From contig CM053266.1 in assembly GCA_028583415.1 (NCBI GenBank), forward strand, positions 4,783,217 through 4,847,216: 64,000 bases of DNA, in the 5' to 3' direction. The position numbers and the translations under genes are program-made. This document shows, in pieces, positions 46,801 through 58,119 of the stretch. Under the pieces are notes generated by a model. The model saw only the letters and a list, made by a program, of their open reading frames with translations, was not told the DNA's origin and searched no databases. The DNA comes from Protea cynaroides. Taxonomy: Eukaryota; Streptophyta; Magnoliopsida; Proteales; Proteaceae. Every line of letters begins with the position of its first letter. Positions within the stretch are counted from its first letter, which is position 1.

Positions 46801-47895
46801 GGTAGTCTTGGATGTAGCATTAAAACCTTGAGTACGGAAGGGTTTGAATGTCCTTGTATTCCCTCCGTTATATGAATTTCTAGTTGGCCTCTTAATACCC
46901 CTATTTTGAGCAAAATGGCTCTCTTTCTGGCTTGACTCTATCACTCGAGCAATTTGTACAACTTCATTGTAGACTTTCTTCTCAAGTCCTAGTACTTGTT
47001 CACGAATACTTCCCCTAAGTCCCATGACGAACCTTCGGGTCTTCGTATCTTTTGCTTGCATACTGACTGGTGCAAAGAAGAACAGCTCCTCATAACGCTG
47101 TTGATATGCATCAACAGTCATCTGTCCTTGATACAAACTCAAGAACTCTTTCTCCATAGAATCTCTGAAACTCCTAGGAAAATACTTCTCAAAGAATGCC
47201 TCTTTATATATATCCCAGGTCAGTTGGGCGTGCTTTGTCAATAGATACGTCCGTGTGGACTTCCACCAGTGGTGTGCATCGCCTTTCAGCATGAACGTTG
47301 CACACAATACTTTCTCCTCTTCATTCACCGTCATCATCGTAAAATTCCTCTCCATCTCATCGATCTAGTGTACTGGCCACAACGGATCAGCTCGCTTACC
47401 ACTATACTCCTTGGGCTTCATCTTCAGAAAACGGTCAACTAGTCTGGAGTTGTCTAGTTGATGAGGAACATAAGCCCCATACATAGGTGGTTGGTATTGA
47501 TATCCACCTGGAGCTACTTCTGGGTTTTGTACTTGAGCCTGCATGATGGGAGTTTGAGGTACCTGGGGTACTGTGTTACTTTCCCCTGGTACTGTGCTTG
47601 CCTGTCCTGCTGGCATTGGTGTCGTCTGTACAGTTGGAAAAACCATGCCTATGGTAGCTTGTATAGTAGCTTGTATCTGTTGTATTTGCTGCAGTTGTTG
47701 TGCCAAATTCATTACGGCTGTAGCCAGGTCTGTAGGTGGAGCTGACAGATTTGTAGGATTTGTCTACCCATTAACTACAGACGGTGCCGTGTTCAGATTC
47801 TTCTGTGTTTCAGGATGTATATGGCTGTCTTCCTCCACAGGTGGTGGTGGTGGAATAGAGTTTTGGCTTTATCTGGTTACTCTTCGCTAAGCCAT
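46801..47895 (-). pseudogene. Element A gag, N-terminal and central part
   Basis: Minus strand. Start ATG at 47895 followed almost at once by stops (M-A-stop-R-R-V-T-R-stop), then a Pro run, a Gln-rich stretch (open 47712-47365) and, after a stop in W-P-V-H-stop, the gag domain open 47355-46747 (H-H-W-W-K-S-T-R-T-Y, F-F-E-K-Y-F-P-R-S-F-R). It runs up to A-S-K-T-T-P-A, where B inserted. An acceptor-like GGTTACTTACAG (ending 47921 on the minus strand) lies 25 bases before the ATG, as in B and C. Confidence 0.88.
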
Positions 47896-48039
47896 TTTTC
47901 CGTTCTGAAGATAGTAGTGCCTGTAAGTAACCATAGCACATGAGACAATCAATATAATTGTTCTCCAGTAAAAAATCTAACTAATCAAGGAAATTTTCAA
48001 ATTTTTCAGATCATTCTGTTGAAAATACTGTATTTTCCA

Positions 48040-48240
48040 TCGTAGGGTCGATCGATGTCCGACCCTAGGATATGTGACCCTGAGAACCACTGTTACTTAC
48101 CGAGAGCCTAGGGTCGATGGGTGTCCGACCCTAGGATCGACCCCTAGTTCTCTGTGAGAGGCTAGGGTCGATGAGGGGGTCGGAGGTAGGGTCGCATGTC
48201 TTGGTCTAATTATGCGACCCTAGGACTGAAAATCAGGTTT
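48040..48240. repeat. Palindromic word cluster between gag and antisense ORF, element A
   Basis: AGGGTCGAT, GTCCGACCCTAGG and ATGCGACCC words in both orientations, in the same position as the clusters of B and C. Confidence 0.85.
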
Positions 48241-48379
48241 TTAATCCCGATTTTTGGATCCATTTCTCATTCTTTCTCTTCCTTTCCGACTCAGCTCGTT
48301 CCTCTGAGTTCTTACAGTGACAACTCCGACCTGTTGGTGATTTTTGCTTCTCTTTTCGACATCTACTCCTTCTCTACAG

Positions 48380-48819
48380 GTATGTTCTCTACGGTTTCAT
48401 GTTCTTAGGGTTTCTTAACTAGGTTTTTGCTCGTTTATATTATTTTCTGTAAATTAAACTTTTTCCAACCGTAAAAATTTGATTTTTATTGGGGTTTTTG
48501 TTGTTGCTGACTCAATAGACGAAAGCCCTCAAAATATTTGAGTTTCATCGGTTGGTTATCGAGAAACTTGAAATTTCCCATTTTTGCCCTAATTTGTCGA
48601 GATTTTTGAATTTCTTGAAATTTCTTCAAATTCAATCTTCTTAGATAAAGTTTCCAACTGTATGAGTCTTACAGGATAGTTTAGAATCTATATAAATCCT
48701 CCTGCCCACGTGTATGGGTGAAAAGTGAGGCTTTTGACCAATTTATGTCGTTATAATGCCAAAATGTTTGGGTTTTTCATCTTTACTAAGCTATTATCTA
48801 TTTTTCTTTGTTTTTGCAG
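48380..48819 (+). promoter_or_regulatory. Predicted 5'-UTR intron of element A antisense ORF
   Basis: TCTCTACAG|GTATGTTC to TTTTTCTTTGTTTTTGCAG|AT, 440 nt. The leader upstream is pyrimidine-rich. The ATG follows five bases after the acceptor. Confidence 0.62.
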
Positions 48820-48824
48820 ATAAT

Positions 48825-50075
48825 ATGGCTCGTACCAAAGTACCTAGGGTTCACGACCCAGTTCATTTCCATTCTAACAAGGCCGAGGCGCAGTATACCC
48901 GCTACGCTCGTAAGAAGGTAGAGGGAGGTCGTCATGTGGACTTGGCTAGTCTAGCCTTGTTCGATGTAGAGAGAGCTTTTGGTGACATGGGCTGGCTTCC
49001 CTGATCACCTACGTTGCCTGTACCCATCCAGATTTGGTGAGACAGTTCTATTGTAATCTCCAGGTGGTGGGAGATCACAATGACACTGAGCGGGGTAGAG
49101 AGCTCAGGATCACGAGCTACGTCAAGGGAGTAGAGATTTCCTTTGACTATTGGCAGTTAGAGGACCTCTTGGGCATTTCATATGACAGCCCCATGGTGTA
49201 CGCCCCCAGGGAGCCCCAGTTCTTTTCCTTGGAGATGAGGGCTGAGATAGACCGTTAGCTTATCAGAGATGATCGCTGGGAGATGAAAGCGATCTACCTA
49301 CGTCCACAGCCTCAGGTGTACTATAAGATCATTCAGCACAACCTGATACCTCAGAGTGGACACTACGAGAGGATCTCCAGTTGACCCAGTATTTACTCTA
49401 CTGTATCTGCACTAGGCAGCCTGTCTGCCTCCCTTATATTATTATGCGGATGATGATCAGTGCCACAATGCCTGGTCAGGTAGCCAACCTGCCTTATGGA
49501 CGCCTGATCATTACATTGCTTACCCGCCTGGGTGTTGATTTGGTGGATGAGAGGATTCAGGAAAAATCCTTCTCATCACCTCTGGATTGGGAGGCCATCT
49601 GTAAGATGGGCATGCGGGATGCTCAGGTCAGCGACGATGAGAGGAACGCTCTGGTGCGTCCTCGTACTCGGGTGGAGATGGCAGACGCTGAGGCAGTAGC
49701 AGTAGCCGCTGGAGCATGGGTTTATGGGGATGATGCTGGGGATGAAGATCGTTTGTACATAGATGTGGACTCCATACCTCCTCCATCACCTACACATACT
49801 ACGGGAGCGAGTCCTTCACATGCAGCTGGTCCTTCACACCCACCTTCTCATGACATGATGGGGATACTGCGTGAGATTAGAGAGGCTCAACGCATGTCTG
49901 ATTTGAGGGTGGGAGAGTTTCTAGATGCTCAGCGCGTGACTAATCAGCGGGTTGCTGATCTCACAGCTAGTCTTTAGACGACCCAGACTCAGGTAGCTTT
50001 GTTGACTAGAGTCTATGCTAAGGACTACGACAGAGACCGCGAGGCACTGCCCCCCCATCACCTCCAACTTCATGA
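48825..50075 (+). pseudogene. Element A antisense ORF (plant transposon-protein-like)
   Basis: Plus strand, opposite to A's gag. Starts M-A-R-T-K-V-P-R-V-H-D-P and is open to 49004, where a small deletion at W-L-P shifts the frame. It continues as V-R-Q-F-Y-C-N-L ... S-Y-V-K-G-V-E-I-S-F-D-Y (49034-49258), a TAG at about 49256, then I-I-Q-H-N-L-I-P-Q and L-P-Y-I-I-M-R-M-M, N-L-P-Y-G-R-L-I-I (49381-49977). TAG at 49975, then V-Y-A-K-D-Y-D-R-D-R-E-A and a Pro-rich end at 50075. Same order and C-terminal signature as in B, C and E. Confidence 0.82.
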
Positions 50076-50344
50076 TGTATTTTTCTTTTATTTTTCTTTT
50101 GTACTACAGAGTAACTGTCCAGATTATGGACTGTACTCCGCTTTAAATATGTGTATATACGTTTGTTTTTTCATTCAAGTGTATATGAATTTGTCTTTCA
50201 TTTAATAGATGCATTATTCTCTTTTAATTTGTCTCAAACAACATAGATGCTTATGGTGTGTTATTATTACAGCTTTAAAATTTTATCCTATCTCAGTTTA
50301 CAACTTTTGTGGTAGTATACTGGTTTAAAAGACAGGGCCTGAGA

Positions 50345-50356
50345 GCTCTGATACCA
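50345..50356 (-). other. Primer-binding site, element A
   Basis: GCTCTGATACCA, the complement of TGGTATCAGAGC, three bases inside the 5' LTR of A. Confidence 0.95.
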
Positions 50357-50359
50357 TGT

Positions 50360-52692
50360 TGTCACACCCCAATTCTGCACTATTCAGAACGGTGTGATGA
50401 ACCGCTAATAAACCAACGGTTCAATCCAGGATCTCAAATAGGCTGTGTCCATTATCTTAAACCATACACATCCACAACCATAATCAGAATAAATACACAA
50501 TAGCAGAAGTCTTAATATTAAATGAATCGAGAATCTAACTGTGATAATCATAATTAAAATATCCAATTATGTTGTATCAACCGAGACATAAATAAATAAA
50601 ATATCAAATTACATTTCCTTAATAGTTTAAATAAAAATCTAATTGAAAATGCATGAGTTGCACTTGCATGAGGTGTCATGCGTCTCCACTATATCTTCAG
50701 CCTCCATTGCAGCCACGTGCCCGTATACAGAAGCATTCATATAATCTTCCACAGTGGTACCTGCATCATCAACTAAAATATTCGAATTCAAAAAGGGTGA
50801 GCACACATCACGGCTCAGTGAGCAAACAAAACAATGCAACAAACATATGCATGCATTCAATTCATATCTGTGGTCTGGTATATAAGTTTGCAATGTGCTA
50901 TAGAAAGGTTTGGAGGCCACCACACCTCTATACATGAGTGTGTAGAACCGCTCAACGGATCAAACACCATCGCCACCCCCACATGCACCCACCATGAGAT
51001 AGAGATAGAGCTAAAGTTCTTAGGACCACACTGCATCACACTTCCCCTGATACTCTACCCATACCAACACTTAAGCCCCTATTGGCAAGGGCTTGCAAAC
51101 TGGGCTTGCAACTAACCAATCCTAATATCAAACAGTGTATCCAAGGCCTTACCCCAGCATCCCTCAATACGTCCATAGAGATAGTGCTAAGGCCCGCCGG
51201 CAGAGTCGAAGACTACATGGTCCGAGACCACCTCCCCTGATGCCCTACGACGTAATAGTTCTACTAAGGTAATGGAGATACGACGATGTTAGTGGACAAG
51301 ACTTGGGTAGAGATAGGGCTAAACTGCTTAGGACCGCATCGCATCACACTTTCCCTGATGCCCCACTCGCATCAAGTACACTAACCACGCACAAACATTC
51401 ACATGCCTATTCCTAGCATCATCATCATCATCATGTTGTAAATAAACTAAATTAAATATGCATGAACAGTAATAACAAGAATAGTAGATGACATGTGATA
51501 TGCACATTAAAATCATACAATCAGAGAATCATACAATCAGAGAATCATACATAGGATTGGACTCAATAAATGAAAATAATTTATTATTAGCCAATTAGTT
51601 TAGGTCTTGTTCCCTCACCTTTGCTTGAGTGTAAATCCTCTTTCAAGCTTTAAGAATCAGCTTTATATCAATAGGAAAACCTAACAAGTCGATAGATTTT
51701 AATTAGAATTCATTACGACAGTTTTAAGCTTGCTGTAAAGCTAGGGTCGCAGGATGGGTCGCAGGTTGGGTCGCAGGTTTCTGCGACCCCAGGGTATAGG
51801 GTTGATGCTAGGGTCGGTTGTCCCATCGACCCTAGGCACGATCACAGTTTCCCTGGACTTCCCGGGAGCTAGGGGTCGATCTTGTGGTCTGGTAGAGTCG
51901 ATTCCCAATCGACCCTATGTGCGACCGCACATGGTTTGAGTCGACCTTATCATTCTACAGTCTAATCTTTCATGTTTGGGTCCTTTGGCTTACTTCCACA
52001 GTCCATTCTATGCTTGTTCTATGGCTTAAAACTCCAGGTTACTTCCTTACTTTGTCTACCATGATTCCCTCTATGGATTTCATTGAAATCTTTCCATGGA
52101 TGGATGATTTGGGTTTCTCCTAGATCATACCCTCTTCATGAACTATTCTAAGGTCTTAAACAATTCATGGAAAACATATCCATACCTGAGGTTTGCTGAG
52201 ATTCAGAGGTTTCTCTGAATTTCTTCTCTTTAGTCCTTGTTCTCCAACTTTCCTTCTCTTCTCCTTCTCTTCTCTTTCAATTAGGGTTTCAAAAGGAGTG
52301 AAAGAGGCTAAGGGACATCCTATTTATAGAGAAAAACCTCTCAAAATAAGTCCCATTGAGATTAGGAAAGAATCCCCTTGAATTTAGAAAAGTTTCCTAT
52401 TTACGGTTTCTGTCGGTGATCCTAGGGTCGATGCTAGGGTCGCTGATCCCGTCGACCCTAGGGTTTCAGTTGTCCGACCCAAGGACTAAAAGTCATGGGG
52501 CTGACTTCCTGATGAGGTGGGATCGACCCTACCTGTTTAGGTATGCGACCCTACCCCCTATTTTATTATTTTTGGGTCTGTTTCATACATGGTCTTGCTA
52601 TTTCCTTCACGTACTTGGTCCATTTGGCTCGACCATGATAGGTTGGCCTGGTACAAGTTGGTAAGACCGGTTAGTTCGATACGGGTCTTACA
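50360..52692 (-). repeat. Element A 5' LTR
   Basis: 2,333 bp, TGTCACACC to GGGTCTTACA on the plus strand. GGGTCG clusters 51745-51915 and 52425-52555; TATA-like complement CTATTTATAGAG near 52320-52331; leader donor CTCAG|GTATGGA (minus, intron start 52185); terminal ORF 50639-50761. Confidence 0.93.
50639..50761 (-). CDS. LTR terminal exon-like ORF, element A 5' LTR
   Basis: Forty codons plus TAG: T-V-E-D-Y-M-N-A-S-V-Y-G-H-V-A-A-M-E-A-E-D and C-K-C-N-S-C-I-F-N. In register with all other copies. Confidence 0.5.
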   Translation of the reverse strand, partial: GTTVEDYMNASVYGHVAAMEAEDIVETHDTSCKCNSCIFN

Positions 52693-52697
52693 CAACA
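52693..52697. other. Target-site duplication of element A, right copy (CAACA)
   Basis: Pairs with 17340-17344. Confidence 0.9.
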
Positions 52698-52995
52698 TAT
52701 CGGCTTTGGTCTATTAGAGAATGAGTAAGCATTCAAGGTACAGTTTGGGAAGGTGTTAGGCACCCAAAGCTACCCAATCCAAAAATCGGCCTCCTATATG
52801 ATTCTACTTTTCTTAAACTCTATGAGTCTGACTGTTCATGGTCAATGGATGATGACTAAGGCTCATGGGTGATCCTATGCCAAGTTGCTAAGTTTTTCTA
52901 GCCTAAGTTCAGCCAAACATGTTCTCAAAGTAAATAAATAAATTAAATAATATACAATGAACGGAACCGAATATGGTTCGGTGATGGACTGAATC

Positions 52996-53064
52996 TGAGA
53001 TGTCCAGAACATCTCAAATTGCCTACGTATTCCATTCTTGAAAATCAAGTCCATAACATAGTTC
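52996..53064 (+). other. Two-hairpin unit, copy 1
   Basis: Perfect 8-bp stem TGAGATGT/ACATCTCA with loop CCAGA, then GCCTACGTAT, a short TTC/GAA pair, then AATCAAGT and ACATAGTTC. Same plan as copies 2 and 3 with different stem bases. Confidence 0.65.
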
Positions 53065-53251
53065 AAAACAAAATATGTTTAAAGTTTATGGATGTGGATT
53101 ATGATTAAGCTTCCTTAGATTCAATTATTCAAGTTGAAGTTTATGCTTGATGATGATTGAGATTGAATCTAGAGATGGCCTAACAGATCAAAGTGAATAT
53201 GGATATGGATATAGATATGGAGGACCTAAAGATACTAAGATGTGGTACCGT

Positions 53252-53317
53252 ACTTGGAGTATCCTCCAAGTTACCTATATATTCTAGAGGTCCTGGAAAT
53301 CAGGTACAACATAGTTC
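53252..53317 (+). other. Two-hairpin unit, copy 2
   Basis: Perfect 8-bp stem ACTTGGAG/CTCCAAGT with loop TATC, then ACCTATATAT, a 5-bp second stem TCTAG/CTGGA with one G-T pair, then AATCAGGT and ACATAGTTC. Confidence 0.65.
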
Positions 53318-53357
53318 ATTGTTGGGTGGATTAGGGTAGCCTCAGTGACTAAGATAT

Positions 53358-53755
53358 TCACTCTCAGGGAGTAGGATATGTAAGCATTCTCAGGGAGTAA
53401 AGTATGTATACTCTTAGGGAGTAAGATATGTCTCTTAGGGAGGAAGGTTTGTCTCTCAGGGAGTAGGTATGTCTCTCAAGGAGTAGGGTATGTCTCTCAG
53501 GGAGGAAAGTATGTCTCTCGGGGAGTAAAGTATGTCTCTCAGGGAGGACAGTATGTGTACTCTCAGGGAGTAGGGTATGTCTCTCAAGGAGTAAGGTGTA
53601 TCTCTCAGGAAGTAAGGTGTGTCTCTCAGGGAGTAGGGCGTGTATACTCTCAGGGAGTAAGGTGTCTCTCAGGGATTAAGATATGAACTCTTAGGGAGTA
53701 AGGTATATCTCTGAGGGAGTAGGGTGTGTCTCTCAGGGAGTAGGGTGTGTATTGA
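53358..53755 (+). repeat. About 21-bp minisatellite (CTCTCAGGGAGTAGGGTATGT type)
   Basis: Some 17-19 degenerate units built on TCTCAGGGAGTAAGGTATG, some extended by TATAC or GTACT inserts. It lies between hairpin units 2 and 3. Confidence 0.92.
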
Positions 53756-53772
53756 TTGAGTTGTAGAACCAT

Positions 53773-53841
53773 GTCTGGGAGTCTTCCCAGACTACCTACG
53801 TATCTTAGGGTTTGCCCTAAGAATTAGGATCTGTGTAGTTT
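53773..53841 (+). other. Two-hairpin unit, copy 3
   Basis: Perfect 8-bp stem GTCTGGGA/TCCCAGAC with loop GTCT, then ACCTACGTAT, a 7-bp second stem CTTAGGG/CCCTAAG, then AATTAGGAT and GTGTAGTTT. Confidence 0.65.
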
Positions 53842-54215
53842 AAAATTCAACCTGACGTTCATTGGGTGACCGCTTGGGTCAAAATATGGGTAGTCCAGCC
53901 GGACCGAAAGATGATCCTAGATGATTTATGGTTGGGTTAACATCATACCTATTTAGGTCTTTGTACCCTAAGAGAAATGAACTGAGGGGTAGGGATCATC
54001 CTAAACTACCCTTGTAATCTACAACCCTGATTTTGGAATTGTGTTGGGCTAGGCTTTATGATTCTTGATTAAGACTTTTACCATTTTTCCATTATTACTC
54101 TTCCCATGAATGTGGGTGCCTACATGCACGTCCCCACAAGGATTGTCTTGCAATAGTGTATATGCATGGCAGTTCGACTAGGGTATAGCGAAAAGTATGT
54201 TCTTGCCAACATAAA

Positions 54216-56570
54216 TGTAAGACCCATACTCCACTAACTTGGTCTAACTGTGTCATGCTAGGTCTTCCCATCATTGCTGGACCAAGTGGACAGACTGTGT
54301 GAAGATGGATCACAAAACCAGGTATGAATCGAGTTAAAAATGCTCAAAAGTATGCGTATGGTCGAATACCTGGGTAGGTATGGTCGACCATAAGGTAAGA
54401 AACAAAGGTCACTGATCCAGGACCATACGGTCGATGTTTTCGACCCTATGGTCGACGGATTCTGCGATAGTAGGTCATCGACTGTGAGACCCCAGATTAG
54501 ACTTCGAGATGGAAACTTTTCTAATTTGAGGAGGATTTCTTTCCTAATGTTGGAGAACTCTATATAAAGAATTTTTCTCTATATAAAAGGCATTCCTCAG
54601 CCTTTTTCACTCTTTTAGAACATTAGTAAACCCTAGAGAAAGAGAAGGAAAGAGAAGGAAAAGAAGGAGAAGAAGAGAAGACTAAGGAGGAGACTGAGAG
54701 AAGAGTTCCACAGACTCTCTGCAACAAGTAAGGTATGAACCTTGTCTCTGTAGCCTTAGAACACTAGGAGTAAAGGTTTCTAATGTAAATTAAGATACCA
54801 AACCCAACGTAAGAATGCAACCATGGGAATTGCTAAGCAAGCCTCTAATGGAAAACCATGGAGAATAGGTTAGAGTAATTAGTTGGTAAGACTAAGAAAC
54901 TTAGCCTTAGAATAATCATTAGGATAAACCCAATTGAAGAGCCGATGAGTTGACCCAAGAAGGACTCGGATCGAGTGTAGTTTGTAACCAGAAATCTCAA
55001 GGTCGCAGCTACGATCGACCATAGCTTGACCAGCATGATCAGAGTATCGATCATAGGCATTCAGGAAGAACTTAGAAACCATATGGTCACAGGTACGGTA
55101 GCATATGGTCCGACCGTAGGGTATCGACCGTAGGCAGTAAGGTCGACATAGTATGAGACCATAGGGCCAATCAGACACCTATCAGTGCTCTATTTAAATT
55201 TATGACTACTGTAACATGTTACATATGAACCCTAACTTAAATTCATATAATTTTTAGGTTATTAAATTGATTTAAAGAGAATTACAAGGCTTGAAAGGAG
55301 ATCGAATTTTGCTAACGGGTGAAGGAACAAGGCCTAAACTAATTGGATAATAATAAACTGTTTACTTTATTGTGTCCAATGCCATGAATGATGCTATATT
55401 TGTATGCTTGTGATGTGAATCTCACATGTCATCTAATATTATTGTTATTACTGCTCATGCATATTTACTTTTGTCTATTTACTACCATGTTGATTGATGA
55501 TGATAGGAATAGGCATGTGATTGTGTGTGTGTGGTTAGTGTATTGGATGCGAGTGGGGCATCAGGGGGAGGACATGGCATTGTGGTCTTTGACCTGGTTA
55601 CCATACTCTAGCTTTATCTTTACTCAAGTCTTGCCCACTGACATTGTCGTATCGTCATTACCTTAGCAGAACTATGATGTCATAGGGCATCAGGGGAGGT
55701 TGTCTCAGACCGTGTAGTCTCTGACTCTGCCTGGGGGTCTTAGCACTATCTCTGTGGATGTATTGAGGGATGCTGGGGTGAGGCATTGGATACACTGAAT
55801 GACATTTAGGATTGGTTAGTTGCTAGCCCAGTTTACAAGCCCTCGCCAATAGGGGCTTACGTATTGGTATGGGTAGGGCATTAGGGGAAGTGTTGGCGGT
55901 GTGTGATCCAGACACTTTAGCTCTATCTCTATTCCATTGTGGGTGCATGTGGGACGACAATGGTATTTGATCCATTGGACGGATTCACACACTTGTGTAT
56001 AGAGGTACGGGGGCCACCAAACCTTTCTATAGCATATTACAAACTTAAAAACCAAACCAAAGATATTGAATTAAATACATGCATTTGTTTGTTGCATTAT
56101 TTTGTTTTACTCACTGAGCCATGATGTGTGCTCATCCTTTCAACGTCGAATATTTTAGTTGATGATGTAGGTCCTACTATTAAAGATTATGTGAATGCAT
56201 CGATGTACAGACACGTTGCAGCCATGGATGTAGAAGCTGTTGAAGATGCATGTGATCCTTCATGCGAGTGCAACCACTACATTTTTTATTAGTTTAGCTA
56301 TATTTGGTTATTGAAACATGTAACGGATTATTTATCTTTATGTCTTGAGTTTTTGGGAAATAATTAGTTTAAATAATTATTATATCATTGTTAGCACTCA
56401 CTTCATTATCTATAAGACTTCTGCTTATTTGTTATTTATCTCTGATTATTTCTGTGGAAGGTGTGTGTAGTTGACATGGTGTGTACTACCTAACGGAGAT
56501 CCTGGTTGAATCCTTGGTTTATTTACGATTTATCACATTATTCTAGTTAGTCCAGAATTAGGGTGTGACA
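54216..56570 (+). repeat. Element E 5' LTR
   Basis: 2,355 bp, TGTAAGACCC to GTGTGACA. ATGGTCGA/CGACCATA words at 54358-54485 and 55000-55170; TATA box TCTATATAAAAGG at 54578-54590; purine-rich leader; donor GTAAG|GTATGAAC (intron start 54733); three GCATCAGGGG-to-TAGCTCTATCTCTA units between 55555 and 55935; acceptor GATGTAG ending 56170. Confidence 0.92.
56170..56292 (+). CDS. LTR terminal exon-like ORF, element E 5' LTR
   Basis: Forty codons plus TAG in register: T-I-K-D-Y-V-N-A-S-M-Y-R-H-V-A-A-M-D-V-E and C-E-C-N-H-Y-I-F-Y. It differs strongly in bases from the A-C copies yet keeps length and the D-Y, Y, H-V-A-A-M and C-x-C positions. Confidence 0.48.
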   Translation, partial: GPTIKDYVNASMYRHVAAMDVEAVEDACDPSCECNHYIFY

Positions 56571-56573
56571 ACT

Positions 56574-56585
56574 TGGTATCAGAGC
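56574..56585 (+). other. Primer-binding site, element E
   Basis: TGGTATCAGAGC, three bases after the LTR. Confidence 0.95.
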
Positions 56586-56775
56586 TCTCTCAAGTTCTAT
56601 CTATTGACCTAACTACTTCTATATGAGTCATGAACTGAGTTAGGATAAAATTAAAAACTGTAATAAGAACATACCATAAGCTCTCGTGTTGTTTGAGACA
56701 TAAACTAAGAAAGAAAATAATGTACATAAGTAAATGAGAAACAAATTATATATATCAAAAAGGAATAACACAAAT

Positions 56776-58119
56776 TTACTTCCGAATCGGAGTACGGTCC
56801 ATAATTCGGACAGTTACCCTATAGAGTAAAAAGGAAAGAAGATAATGGGACAACCATGGAGCTGAGGGTGCTGGAGAAGGAGGTGCCTCATGATCTCGAT
56901 CATAGTCCTCAGCATATACTCTCATGAGCCAGGCTACCTGAGTCTGGGTCACTTGGAGACTAACAGCTAGATCCGTTACCCACTGGTCTATAGAGCACAT
57001 AGTGCCTAGGATCTCTCCTACCCTCTGATCCATAGCAAGTTGGGCCTCCCGAATCTCACGTAGCACCCCCATCATGGCATCTGACGGTGGACGTGAAGGG
57101 CCAGCTCAATGAGAAGCCTGAGAAGGACTAGCTTTTGTAGAATGTTGTTGTAATGGAGGAGGGATGGCATCCACATCCATGTACATCCTATCATCATCCT
57201 CCTCATCATCACTCTCGTGTGCCTCTGTTGCTGCTGCTGTTGTTTCCTCTGCATCTGCTGCCGCTACCCTAGTGAGAGGACGTCTCATAGCATTCCTCTC
57301 GTCATCATTGACCTGTATCTCTCTCATGCCCATCCTACTGATGGCCTCTCAATCCAAGTTAGCTGAGAAGGTGTCCTTAAAAATCCTCTCATCCTCTAGG
57401 TTCACCTATAGACGTGCGAGCAAGGTAGAGATCAGCCGTCCATAGGGCAAGTTACCTCTCGAGTCAGGCAACGTAGCTCTGTGCATAGTCCGGATGATGA
57501 TGTATGGGAGACAGACAGGCTGCCTAGTATAGATATAATATAATAGGTACTGAGTTAGTTGAGAAACCATCTCGTAGTGTCCACCTTGAGGGATCAGATT
57601 ATGCTGGATAATCTTACAGTAGACCCGTGGCTCTAGATGCAAGTTAAACGCCTTCATTTCCCAGTGGTCGTCCCGAAGAATCTGATTGTCTATCCCTGCA
57701 TGCACCTATATAGATAGGAACTGGGGCTCCCTTGGTGTACAATAAACCAACTGCCCATCGTTGGAAATGCCCAGGAGATCAGTCAACTCCTGGCAGTTGA
57801 AAGAGATAGGAACCCCTTTCACCCAACTGGTGATCCGAAACTCTCTACCCCTATCCACATTCTCTAGGTCACCCTCTACCTGTAGGTGATAGTAGAATTT
57901 CTTTACCAAGTCCGGACGGGTGCAAGCCTCGTACAGAATCACTAAAATCCAGCCCATATCTCCAAATGCCCTCTCTACATCAAACAGCGCTAAATTGGCT
58001 AAGTTCACACATCGACCCCCTTTTACTTTTTTTCGATCAAACCGAAGATATTGAACCTCTGCTTCAATGAACCTGTAGCCATTCAGGTCATGGAATCAAG
58101 GAACCATGGTAAGAACCAT
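56776..58119 (-). pseudogene. Element E antisense ORF (plant transposon-protein-like, diverged)
   Basis: Minus strand from ATG 58119. Stop near the start (V-P-stop-F-H-D), then N-L-A-N-L-A-L-F-D-V-E-R-A-F-G-D-M-G-W, S-W-V-K-G-V-P-I-S-F-N, L-L-G-I-S-N-D-G, stop at about 57704, I-I-Q-H-N-L-I-P-Q-G-G-H-Y-E-M, L-P-Y-I-I-I-R-T-M, N-L-P-Y-G-R-L-I-S, stops at 57403 and about 57350, then an acidic E-S-D-D-E-E-D-D-D-R-M-Y-M-D-V-D and a C-terminal V-Y-A-E-D-Y-D-R-D-H-E-A. Collinear with A-C but diverged throughout. The C-terminus is longer and ends at 56776. Confidence 0.82.

Larger units (their letters stand above)
17345..52692 (-). mobile_element. Element A: Ty3/gypsy chromovirus (Tekay/Del-like), outermost of a three-level nest
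   Basis: Minus-oriented LTR retrotransposon. Both LTRs begin TGTCACACC and end TTACA on the plus strand (internal domain between 19673 and 50359), with a perfect CAACA target duplication. Removing element B (23399-46795 plus one TSD copy) leaves an element of about 12 kb. Order in its own sense: 5' LTR, tRNA-iMet primer site, antisense ORF, gag, protease, RT, RNase H, integrase, chromodomain-like tail, polypurine tract, 3' LTR. All coding parts carry stops or shifts. Its LTRs differ by small slippage changes: a 21-bp AACCTAACAAGTCGATAG-type duplication only in the 3' LTR near 18650, and a 15-bp duplication only in the 5' LTR near 51520. Confidence 0.93.
52698..54215. other. Flanking old repeat DNA, no protein gene
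   Basis: Continuation of the sequence left of element A. It contains GGGAAGGTGTTAGGCACCC, a short phrase I associate with degraded plant retroelements, the three two-hairpin units listed separately and the 21-bp minisatellite. No coding frame is recognised. Confidence 0.5.

Noticed and set aside
52996..53841. Hammerhead ribozyme (retrozyme) explanation for the hairpin units
   Set aside because: I do not see the CTGATGA and GAAA core sequences expected of a hammerhead in these units.
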